Shown here piece by piece: positions 20,646 through 27,171 of a DNA stretch of 43,101 nt (position 1 is the first letter of the stretch; the number at the start of each line of letters is the position of its first letter). The notes below the pieces were generated by a model. It was not told the DNA's origin, searched no databases, and saw nothing but the letters and a program-made list of their open reading frames with translations. The translations under genes were made by a program, and so were the position numbers. Source of the DNA: Novosphingobium lindaniclasticum LE124 (GTDB taxonomy: Bacteria; Pseudomonadota; Alphaproteobacteria; Sphingomonadales; Sphingomonadaceae); assembly GCF_000445125.1 (NCBI RefSeq), contig NZ_ATHL01000034.1, positions 1 through 43,101 on the forward strand, read 5' to 3'.

Positions 20646-22970
20646 TCAGAAAGCGCGGCTGAGCGTTGCCACGAACGCGCGCCCGCTTCCCACGTAGTAG
20701 GTCGGCGCTGCCCCGGAAATCAAGATGCCCCCGCGGCCGATGGTGTCCCTTGCGTTGGTGCCGACTGCCTGCACGCCCGACAGCACGCGCGGGTTCGTGA
20801 GGTTGATGGCATTGAGGCGCAAGTCCATGCGCTGGGCGTCGATCAATCCGGCGAGATGGACGCCGATCGACAGATCCAGCGTGGCATAGCCCTTGATGCT
20901 TTCGTCATTCATGAACGTGGCATATTGGCGGCCGACGTATTTCAGTGCGGTGCTGCCGAACAGCCGGCCATCGTCGTAAGTGCTGCCCATGGCGAACTGG
21001 AAGCTGGGTGCAGATACCGCGCGTTTGCCTTTGGTCGGCAGAACGTCTGCCCCCACGGCCAGATCGTCGTCGAGCCTTGCATGCAGATACTCGCCTGAAA
21101 GATAGACGCTCATGCCTTTGGCGGGGCGGTAGTCGATCTCGGCATCGAGGCCGTAGGAAGTCTGGCTGCCGCCGTTGATGGTCGAGTTGACCAGCGCGCC
21201 GCCGCTGTTCACCACGGTCGCGACCTGGCGGTTGCGGAAGTGGTAGTGGAAGCCCGTCACGGAAAACGACAGGCTCGGCCCGATGTACCGATAACCCAGC
21301 TCCTGCGAGACGGAGTATTCGTTCTTGAGGTTCGTGGTGCCCGCGCCGACGATCTCGCCGCCGTAATAGCTGTTGTAGAGTGCGAATTCGTTGGGTGTGC
21401 GGAAGCTGGTGGTGATGTTCGCGAAAAGCTGCTGGCGATCGTCCAGCCGGTAGTGGACGGCGGCGCGCGGCAGCGCGGCGAAGCTGTTGGTCCGCACCGT
21501 CTGCTGCGGTCCCGGCAGGAAGTTGCGGCCTTTGCGCAGCACGCCCACGCCCTTGAACCCGAGATCGACCACCAGGCGCGGTGTGAGGGTCACGCTGTCG
21601 GCCAGGAAGAACGCCTTGGTCACGGTTTTCGTGCGCGCGTTCTCGTATGCGAGCAGGCGGCCATCGGCCGTACGGATCGCCCTGCGCTGATAACCCCATT
21701 GGTCCAGCGGACGCCCTCCGGCATCGATCGAAGTGTAGGACTGCGTCACGCGGTCGGTGCCGTAGTCGAACCAGAGCCCCGCCGTGATCCGGTGCGCCCC
21801 CGCCTCGAACGTCAGCTTGCCGACATCGCCGACGCGGAATTGCTTGCCGGTCCAGTTGCCCAGCACCGTCGCCGTTCCATCCATCGCACCGGGAAGCGCG
21901 ACCGGTTGCGTCAGTTCCTCGGTACCGAGGAAATTGCCGGTCTCGGTCAGCTCGGTGCCGTAGGGAGCATTGCCATGGCCGAACTGGAGGTAGGCACTGC
22001 TGTCGAAGGCCAGCCCGTCGCCGAGCTTCAGGTGGAGCGGCGCGGCGACATAGAAGTTGCGGAACGGCGCGCGGTAGAGACGCCAGTAGTTGGTGCCATT
22101 CTCAGGGTCGTAGCGAGCGTCGTGGTTGAAGCCGCGCCCCTGCGCGTCCCAGTCGGCCAGGGTCGGGCTGGGATAGGCCGACGTCTTGGCATCGTTGTAC
22201 GAGAAGGCCACGCTGGCCCGGTTGCCGTCGCCCCATTCGCCCAGCAGCTTTGCGTCGACATGCTGGCGCAAATCGTAGCCGGGACCGCGCCAGTTGTCCG
22301 CACGATTGTTGGAATAGGACACGAAGGCCTTGAGGCCGCTCGCGCCCAGGGTGCCGGTATCAAAGCGCACGAAGGCCCGGCGCTGATCGTAGGAGCCGAC
22401 CGAAAGATTGATCAAGCCGCCCATGTCCGGCCGGGGATCGTCGAGCGAAAGCGAGAGCAACCCGCCCGCCGCTGCGACGACAGGCGCATCGATATCGGCG
22501 GCACCTTGAGCCAGGGCGATCTGGCGCACGTTCTCGGCATCGGCGAACTGCGAGGGATAGGCATAGAAGTAGCCGATGTCGTTCTGCGGCGCGCCTTCCA
22601 TGACCACGCCGATCTGGTCCTGCCCGAGGCCCCGCAAGGTCAGGCTGGAACTGGTGGAAAGGCCATAGGGATCGCCCGAGGAGACGTTCGCGCCCGGCAG
22701 GAGGTTGACCAGCTGGAAGGCGTTGAGCGTTGGCGCCTGCTTGACGATGAAGTCGCTGGAAATCGCGCTGACGGCCTTCGGCGCGGTCTGGTCAGGCAAC
22801 AGGCCTTCGGGATCGGGATGGCCGATCACCTCGATCCTGTCCGCCGTTTCCGCTGCCCGCTCGGCTGCTGGCGCCTCCTTGGCTTCTGCCAGAGCGGCCG
22901 GCGCAAGAAGCAGAGCCGGGATCGCCATCGCGGCGCTGCTCAGATAACGGAAATCGGTTTTCTTGGTCAC
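20646..22970 (-). CDS. TonB-dependent outer membrane receptor, probable thiamine
   Basis: 774 residues. Seen: signal peptide ending near ALA at 28; a plug domain (about 45-190, with IEVIGHPD close to the expected TonB-box position and LRGLGQDQIGVVMEG); then a 22-strand-type barrel with TonB receptor segments such as YRYIGPSLSFSVTGF and DYRPAKGMSVYLSGEY; last residue Phe (LSRAF), as in outer-membrane barrels. Start is GTG 22970 with GGAG about 12 nt upstream. A TPP riboswitch lies about 40 nt before it, so expression should fall when thiamine diphosphate is plentiful. That regulation is the basis for calling thiamine or a thiamine precursor as ligand. First gene of the operon. Confidence 0.9.
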   Translation of the reverse strand: MTKKTDFRYLSSAAMAIPALLLAPAALAEAKEAPAAERAAETADRIEVIGHPDPEGLLPDQTAPKAVSAISSDFIVKQAPTLNAFQLVNLLPGANVSSGDPYGLSTSSSLTLRGLGQDQIGVVMEGAPQNDIGYFYAYPSQFADAENVRQIALAQGAADIDAPVVAAAGGLLSLSLDDPRPDMGGLINLSVGSYDQRRAFVRFDTGTLGASGLKAFVSYSNNRADNWRGPGYDLRQHVDAKLLGEWGDGNRASVAFSYNDAKTSAYPSPTLADWDAQGRGFNHDARYDPENGTNYWRLYRAPFRNFYVAAPLHLKLGDGLAFDSSAYLQFGHGNAPYGTELTETGNFLGTEELTQPVALPGAMDGTATVLGNWTGKQFRVGDVGKLTFEAGAHRITAGLWFDYGTDRVTQSYTSIDAGGRPLDQWGYQRRAIRTADGRLLAYENARTKTVTKAFFLADSVTLTPRLVVDLGFKGVGVLRKGRNFLPGPQQTVRTNSFAALPRAAVHYRLDDRQQLFANITTSFRTPNEFALYNSYYGGEIVGAGTTNLKNEYSVSQELGYRYIGPSLSFSVTGFHYHFRNRQVATVVNSGGALVNSTINGGSQTSYGLDAEIDYRPAKGMSVYLSGEYLHARLDDDLAVGADVLPTKGKRAVSAPSFQFAMGSTYDDGRLFGSTALKYVGRQYATFMNDESIKGYATLDLSIGVHLAGLIDAQRMDLRLNAINLTNPRVLSGVQAVGTNARDTIGRGGILISGAAPTYYVGSGRAFVATLSRAF

Positions 22971-23009
22971 GCGTCCACTCCACTCGGAGGGACAACGGGT
23001 CTGCCGCGG

Positions 23010-23100
23010 CCCTCCCTACGCCGGTGTCAACCGGATCAGGTTCAGCGGGTCGTGGTCTGCTGACCACCTCTCAGCCGCGCATCAGCGGCCCCCCGGGGAT
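23010..23100 (-). promoter_or_regulatory. TPP riboswitch (THI element)
   Basis: On the minus strand the conserved blocks appear in order: CTGAGAGGTGG with a P3 hairpin (TGGTCAGCAGACCA), ACCC, then GAACCTGATCCGG, a short stem and GCGTAGGGAGG. These are the signature thi-box elements that bind the pyrimidine and diphosphate of TPP. The 3' end is about 40 nt before the GTG start of the TonB receptor, with GGAG in the space, so control could be of translation start or of transcription; no U-tract terminator is visible. It governs receptor, kinase and PnuT genes. The 5' boundary is approximate. Confidence 0.93.
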
Positions 23101-23408
23101 GAGCGGCCTCTAGGCTCTTGGGCGCCTCGTGGGAAGTGCCAATCGCGCGATGCCTGTGAAAGCGCAACCTGGCGTTTCGGCGGATCCAGATTTTCTATCA
23201 CCTGTGACGATGCCGCTTTCTTGACGGGCGGTGCGTCTGTCCGAATAAGCGACAGGCGGACATCCGGTCGACGATGCCCGTCTGCGAACCTTGTCGGCCC
23301 GCGGCTTTTGATCGGGATGCAGCTTGCTCCGCGTAATCAACCGCTAAAGCGCGCGATGCTGGGGCGACAACGCCAAGCGTCGTGATCCCTCAGGACGAGG
23401 TGAAAACG
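23101..23408. other. Intergenic region between TPP riboswitch and cysE leader
   Basis: 308 nt without a gene I can support. It must hold the promoter of the thiamine operon (minus strand) and that of cysE (plus strand). One candidate on the plus strand is TTGACG (23221) with a 17-nt spacer and AATAAG (23244-23249). I found no RNA motif beyond the riboswitch end and no clean palindrome. Confidence 0.35.
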
Positions 23409-23495
23409 ATGCCTATACGAACGGCCGGCCCACTCGGCGCTTCCATCCCCTCGGCGCCCATCCTCCCCACGCAGGACCGGAGTGCACCGTCATGA
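23409..23495 (+). CDS. Possible 28-codon upstream ORF of cysE
   Basis: ATG 23409 has GAGG (23397-23400) eight bases upstream, and the frame runs 28 codons to a TGA that overlaps the cysE ATG as ATGA. The peptide is Pro/Ala/Ser rich and has no Cys or Ser run, so it is not a classical cysteine attenuator. The RBS and exact overlap argue that it is translated; a role in coupling translation to cysE is inferred. It could be chance. Confidence 0.4.
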   Translation: MPIRTAGPLGASIPSAPILPTQDRSAPS

Positions 23496-24463
23496 GCGCG
23501 ATGCCTGACGCAGCCGGGGTTCCCGGTCCTGACGAAGACTTCTGGAACGTCGAAGGCCTGGTCGCGGAACTGGCGCAGATCCGGCGGACATGGCGCTCGG
23601 CGCATAGCCAGCATGTCGAATACGGCGTCGAGGGATTCCCATCGCGGGTGCGCCTGGCGAAAGTCGCGGAGGAACTTTGCGGGGCGCTGTTTCCGCTCAG
23701 GCTCGGCCCCGATTTCGTGCGGCTGCACAACGAACAGACTTTCGTCACGCAGTCGCTGCAGATCGCTCTGAGCCGCCTGCAAGCGCAGATCCGGCTGGAA
23801 CTGCACTATGCGGCGGCTGAAAAGCAGGAAGCGGAGCAGCGTGCCAACGCCATCGTCCTGGCTTTCTCCCGCCAATTGCCGGAGATCCGCCGTTCGCTGG
23901 ATCTCGACATCGATGCCGCCTATCGCGGCGATCCGGCGGCGCGCAGCCTCGATGAAGTGCTCATCTGCTATCCCGGCTTGCTGGCCATCATCCATTACCG
24001 GCTGGCACATGCCCTGTACAACCTGGGCGCTCCGCTGGTGGCGCGTATCCTCTCGGAAATCGCCCATGGCGGGACCGGGATCGATATCCATCCCGCCGCA
24101 CGGATCGGAAAGGGCTTCTTCATCGACCACGGCACCGGAGTCGTGGTTGGCGAAACGGCGATCGTGGGCGACAACGTGCGCCTCTACCAAGGCGTCACAT
24201 TGGGCGCCAAGGACTTCGCTTCGGAGAGTTCCGGCGCGCTTGTGCGGGCTCAACCCCGCCATCCGATCGTAGAGGACGACGTGGTGATCTATGCCGCTGC
24301 GACGATCCTCGGGCGCGTGACCATCGGCAAGGGATCGGAGATCGGCGGCAATGTATGGCTGACGCACAGCGTACCGCCTTACAGCCGCGTATCGCAGGCG
24401 CGCGCCGTGGTCACCAGCAGCCAGACCGGCAATGCCGTGCCGCCGCCGGGACCGCTCAATTGA
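23492..24463 (+). CDS. cysE: Serine O-acetyltransferase (EpsC/CysE type)
   Basis: 323 residues. Makes O-acetyl-L-serine from serine and acetyl-CoA, the first committed step to cysteine. Seen: an N-terminal helical region (to about 195), then the left-handed beta-helix DIHPAARIGKGFFIDHGTG with the catalytic Asp/His, VVVGETA, QGVTLGAKDF and GAxVxGxxxIG-like repeats to residue 300. The longer N-terminal half matches the EpsC subgroup. ATG 23492 has GGAG nine bases upstream and overlaps the stop of the short ORF before it. Tail lacks the terminal Ile of the E. coli enzyme that mediates cysteine-synthase binding; it ends PPPGPLN. Confidence 0.9.
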   Translation: MSAMPDAAGVPGPDEDFWNVEGLVAELAQIRRTWRSAHSQHVEYGVEGFPSRVRLAKVAEELCGALFPLRLGPDFVRLHNEQTFVTQSLQIALSRLQAQIRLELHYAAAEKQEAEQRANAIVLAFSRQLPEIRRSLDLDIDAAYRGDPAARSLDEVLICYPGLLAIIHYRLAHALYNLGAPLVARILSEIAHGGTGIDIHPAARIGKGFFIDHGTGVVVGETAIVGDNVRLYQGVTLGAKDFASESSGALVRAQPRHPIVEDDVVIYAAATILGRVTIGKGSEIGGNVWLTHSVPPYSRVSQARAVVTSSQTGNAVPPPGPLN

Positions 24464-24501
24464 AAGGTGATGCGTCCCCTCCTGGCGCGCTCTGACCGGC
24501 A

Positions 24502-24530
24502 TTGACAGGCCCGCGCCGAACGCTTAGCCG
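24502..24530 (+). promoter_or_regulatory. Candidate promoter of the tyrosine leader
   Basis: TTGACA at 24502-24507, a 16-nt spacer and TTAGCC (24524-24529). A start site near 24536 would leave the leader ATG at 24538 almost leaderless. The -35 is a perfect match; the -10 is weak. Confidence 0.4.
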
Positions 24531-24537
24531 CAGCGCC

Positions 24538-24582
24538 ATGACAAGGCCGCTCGCCATCGTGGGATCCTATTACTACCGCTGA
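24538..24582 (+). CDS. 14-residue leader peptide with three Tyr codons (MTRPLAIVGSYYYR)
   Basis: ATG, 14 codons and a TGA. The last four sense codons are TAT TAC TAC CGC, so three consecutive Tyr codons (24568-24576) stand just before the stop. It precedes a gene for a tyrosine-pathway dehydrogenase. A run of the product amino acid's codons next to competing hairpins is how classical attenuators sense charged tRNA. Short ORFs of this kind are often missed in annotation. Translation is inferred; no RBS is seen and it may be leaderless. Confidence 0.68.
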   Translation: MTRPLAIVGSYYYR

Positions 24583-24630
24583 TCGGCGGTGAGCATCTTG
24601 TCGTTCTCAACCGCTGCGTAACCAGCGGTT
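24575..24630 (+). promoter_or_regulatory. Mutually exclusive hairpins, tyrosine attenuator
   Basis: Four segments fit the classical model. 1:2: ACCGC (24575-24579) with GCGGT (24586-24590). 2:3: GCGGTGAG (24586-24593) with CTCAACCGC (24606-24614), one bulged A, extendable by two more pairs. 3:4: AACCGCTG (24609-24616) with CAGCGGTT (24623-24630), eight perfect pairs and a 6-nt loop. Segment 1 overlaps the last Tyr codon and stop, so a ribosome stalled at Tyr codons would cover it and free segment 2 to pair with 3, preventing 3:4. No U-run follows 3:4, so the output may be Rho-dependent or translational. Confidence 0.66.
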
Positions 24631-24678
24631 GAACCTTTCCAGTCAGACCCACGGTTGCGTAGCCCAGATCGGAGCTAC
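24613..24678 (+). promoter_or_regulatory. Second switch: SD-hiding hairpin and long-range partner
   Basis: GTAGC (24659-24663) can pair with GCTAC (24674-24678), enclosing or touching the GGAG at 24671-24674 that serves the GTG start at 24686. The same GTAGC is the end of an 11-nt stretch (24653-24663) that can pair with 24613-24623 of the attenuator, using two G-U pairs. The two pairings exclude each other. This would connect leader folding to ribosome access. Pairings are read by eye and may be chance. Confidence 0.35.
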
Positions 24679-24685
24679 CCAGGTC

Positions 24686-25453
24686 GTGACAATCGTGGAT
24701 TGTAGTCCGCCGCGGCATCGCCGTCCCTCTAGCCGCCCCACCTTGGGCATCATCGGATTCGGCGCCTTCGGACAGCTTACCGCGCGCTATCTGCTGCCCT
24801 ACTTCCGCGTCCTCGCAACCGATCCCAGCCCGAATGGAGACACGGTGGGCGGCGTGATCATGACCGATCCGGCGAAAGTCTGCCGCTGCGATGTCGTCGT
24901 GATCGCGGTTCCCCTGTCGGCGCTTGCGGACGTTTGCCGCGCCATCGCGCCGCTGCTGCGGCCCGGTACCCTCGTCCTCGACGTCTGCTCGACCAAGATG
25001 CGGCCCGCCGAGATCCTGCTTGCCGAACTGCCGCCGCATGTCGATCTCGCGGCCACGCACCCGATGTTCGGCCCCCAGAGCATTCGGGCGGGCACGCGTG
25101 GGTTGAAGATGGTGATCTGCCCCCTGCGCGGCCGCTCCCCGCGGCGCATCGCCGCATTCCTGCGCAAGCGCTTCGGGCTGGCGATCGTCATGGTCTCCCC
25201 CGAGGAGCATGACCGCGAGGCAGCCTTCACACAGGGTCTCACGCATCTGATCGCCAGGATCCTGCTTCGCATGGAGCATCTGCCCGACCGGATCACCACC
25301 CGCAGCTTCGATCTGATCCGGCAGGCGGTCGAGATGGTGCGCCACGATGCCCCGGGCGTCAGCCAGGCCATCGAATCCAACCCTTATGCAGAGCAGGCGC
25401 GCGGCCTGTTCTTCGCGGAGATGGACGCCGTGCGCCGCGAATTCAGGCCCTGA
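24686..25453 (+). CDS. tyrA: Prephenate/arogenate dehydrogenase (TyrA)
   Basis: 255 residues from GTG 24686. Oxidative decarboxylation in tyrosine synthesis. Seen: Rossmann motif GIIGFGAFG (about 20-28), VVVIAVPLSAL, and ATHPMFGPQS (about 125-134), with the substrate-contact His; the HPMFGP form is the one I recall in plant-type arogenate dehydrogenases. No chorismate mutase or ACT domain is attached. Its TTG alternative at 24629 lies inside the attenuator hairpin, so GTG 24686 with GGAG (24671-24674) is preferred, though the spacing of 11 nt is long. The upstream Tyr leader supports a role in tyrosine. It overlaps the convergent exonuclease gene by 11 nt. Confidence 0.85.
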   Translation: MTIVDCSPPRHRRPSSRPTLGIIGFGAFGQLTARYLLPYFRVLATDPSPNGDTVGGVIMTDPAKVCRCDVVVIAVPLSALADVCRAIAPLLRPGTLVLDVCSTKMRPAEILLAELPPHVDLAATHPMFGPQSIRAGTRGLKMVICPLRGRSPRRIAAFLRKRFGLAIVMVSPEEHDREAAFTQGLTHLIARILLRMEHLPDRITTRSFDLIRQAVEMVRHDAPGVSQAIESNPYAEQARGLFFAEMDAVRREFRP

Positions 25454-26333
25454 CCGGCCCGCGCCCGTCCGCGCCAAGGCGAGTGCGCAGTTCCGCTTCG
25501 GTGACGATGGCGACGCCGAGCTGCTCGGCCTTGCGATGCTGCGCCTCGGCCGTCACCCAGCGCCCGTAAGGCTGGCGCGCACTGATCACCAGCAGGGTAG
25601 TGGTCGCACCAACGGAGGTAAGCACGCGCGCGCCTGCTCCGGCCAAGAACTGCGCCAGCGCGCCGTCACGCGGTTCGCCCAGGATGGCCACGCGCTCACC
25701 CTTCAGCGGCCCCTCGTCTGCGGCGGACGGCGCCTTGCCGGGTTTGCCCGGCCTGGCCATCCAGCCTTGCAGGTCGATGCCCGTCTCCTCCATAGCCCGG
25801 ACGATCACCATGCCCGCCGCCCGCGCGTCGCTGAGCGCGTCGTGATGCCGATGGCGAATGCCGAGATGGCGCGACAGCACGTTGAGGCGGTGGCTGGAAA
25901 GCTGCGGCCATGCGCGCTTCGCCACGCGAACGCTGTCGAGCCATGTGGTCTCGATCAGATCCAGTGCACCCAAGCGACACGCCGCCGACAGGGCGCCCTT
26001 GTCGAAATTGGAATGGGCGACCGTCACGCGGCCCGTCAGATGCCTGGAGATCACCCCATGGATGTCGCCGAAGGTCGGTTTGCCCGCCACATGCTCGGGC
26101 GAGATGCCATGGATGCGGATGTTGAACGTGGAAAATTCGTCACGAGGATCGACCAGCGTCTCAAAGGCGAAGATCTCGCGCCCCTGACGGAAGCCGACGA
26201 TGCCGATCTGGCAGATGCTGCTGACCCGCGCGCAGGCGGTCTCGACGTCGACCACCACGAAATCGGGTTCTTCGGGATCAACGGTGCTGGCAGGAGCGGG
26301 AGCGAGAAGCGTATCCGAAGCCGGGAAGATCAT
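25443..26333 (-). CDS. DEDDh 3'-5' exonuclease with C-terminal BRCT-like domain
   Basis: 296 residues. Seen: N-terminal exonuclease domain with Exo I FVVVDVETA (D/E pair), Exo II near AHSNFDKGAL, and Exo III HHDALSDARAA (HxAxxD with D), as in DnaQ epsilon-type nucleases; then a Pro/Ala-rich linker (about 200-212) and a BRCT-like domain of about 75 residues (GERVAILGEPRDGALAQFLAGAGARVLTSVGATTTLLVI). This pairing is common in alphaproteobacteria and may act in DNA repair. ATG 26333 has AAGG seven bases upstream; GTG 26336 is adjacent. Tail-to-tail overlap with tyrA. Confidence 0.83.
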   Translation of the reverse strand: MIFPASDTLLAPAPASTVDPEEPDFVVVDVETACARVSSICQIGIVGFRQGREIFAFETLVDPRDEFSTFNIRIHGISPEHVAGKPTFGDIHGVISRHLTGRVTVAHSNFDKGALSAACRLGALDLIETTWLDSVRVAKRAWPQLSSHRLNVLSRHLGIRHRHHDALSDARAAGMVIVRAMEETGIDLQGWMARPGKPGKAPSAADEGPLKGERVAILGEPRDGALAQFLAGAGARVLTSVGATTTLLVISARQPYGRWVTAEAQHRKAEQLGVAIVTEAELRTRLGADGRGPVRA

Positions 26334-26390
26334 CACCCCGCCTTAGCAGTTCGGGGCGGATAGCGCGAGAGCGTCGCGCAAAGAGCGGCT

Positions 26391-27167
26391 CTACGCCTCG
26401 CGTTGCTTGAGCCAGCCAATGCCCCGCCGCAGCAATTCGTAGAACACGGGAAGATCCCAGGCGCAGCGATCCACCGTCGGCCACCAGTCCAGCATGGGCT
26501 GCAGGTCGTAATGCCCCCGGCAGTGCCCCAGCGTGTTGTAGAGCACGGCGCCCCGGCCGTGCGCCTTGATATACATCACCGGGTGGGTGCCGATGGCGCC
26601 TGCCGCCTCGACGAAGCCGGTGCCTTCCTCGGTACATTCGGTTTCCAGCAGAACGTGCAGATCGCCGTGGCGCTCCATGTGGTAGAGTTCGTCGGTGGTG
26701 GCGAACGGCGCGATCCCCTGCACCAGCGGATGGCCGGGATCGGCCACGGTGACGGTATAAGGCGCGATCGGCGGATGGCTGATGAACTGGCTGCCCAGCA
26801 GGTCCATGAACAGCGGCGCCCAGCGCGGCGCGTCCCACAGGCCCGCGTCGCGGCCTTCCGCCAGCAGCCGCAGCACCGAATTGGTGCCGTGGAGCGCATA
26901 CCAGCGCCCGCCCGCCGCCAACCAGTCCCGCAGCACCTCCTGCGCCGTCAGCGAGGGGGTGACGTCGCAGGTATAGGTGATCAGCACATGGGCGGATCGG
27001 ATCGCGTCGAGGTTTTCGTAGTCTTCGAACACGCGGGTCCGCACTGCCGGATCCTCGGCCAGCAGCTTGAGCAGTTCCAGCCGGGCGAAGTCCATGTCGT
27101 GCCACACGCCGCCGCAGATCAACACGCAGTCGATACGCGGCGGGCGGGTCTCAGCGGTTTCGCTCAT
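26391..27167 (-). CDS. ThuA-like domain protein
   Basis: 258 residues with the ThuA fold (glutamine amidotransferase-like). Seen: VLICGGVWHDMDFARL at the N-terminus, LITYTCDVTPS, RWYALHGTNSV, and the C-terminal YNTLGHCRGHYD. Some ThuA relatives act in trehalose/3-keto-sugar use, but the activity of this one is unknown. Start ATG 27167 is 5 nt after the Rieske stop, so it is co-transcribed with that oxygenase. Context suggests the substrate or product of the oxygenase may be sugar-like or a glycoside, but that is only a guess. Confidence 0.8.
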   Translation of the reverse strand: MSETAETRPPRIDCVLICGGVWHDMDFARLELLKLLAEDPAVRTRVFEDYENLDAIRSAHVLITYTCDVTPSLTAQEVLRDWLAAGGRWYALHGTNSVLRLLAEGRDAGLWDAPRWAPLFMDLLGSQFISHPPIAPYTVTVADPGHPLVQGIAPFATTDELYHMERHGDLHVLLETECTEEGTGFVEAAGAIGTHPVMYIKAHGRGAVLYNTLGHCRGHYDLQPMLDWWPTVDRCAWDLPVFYELLRRGIGWLKQREA

Positions 27168-27171
27168 GCGG

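Noticed and set aside
21240..23063. Long plus-strand frame opposite the TonB receptor
   Set aside because: Repetitive charged sequence without domains, exactly antisense to a convincing receptor and riboswitch.
24629..24631. TTG at 24629 as the tyrA start
   Set aside because: It lies in the 3' arm of the 3:4 hairpin with no RBS, and the GTG at 24686 has GGAG upstream.
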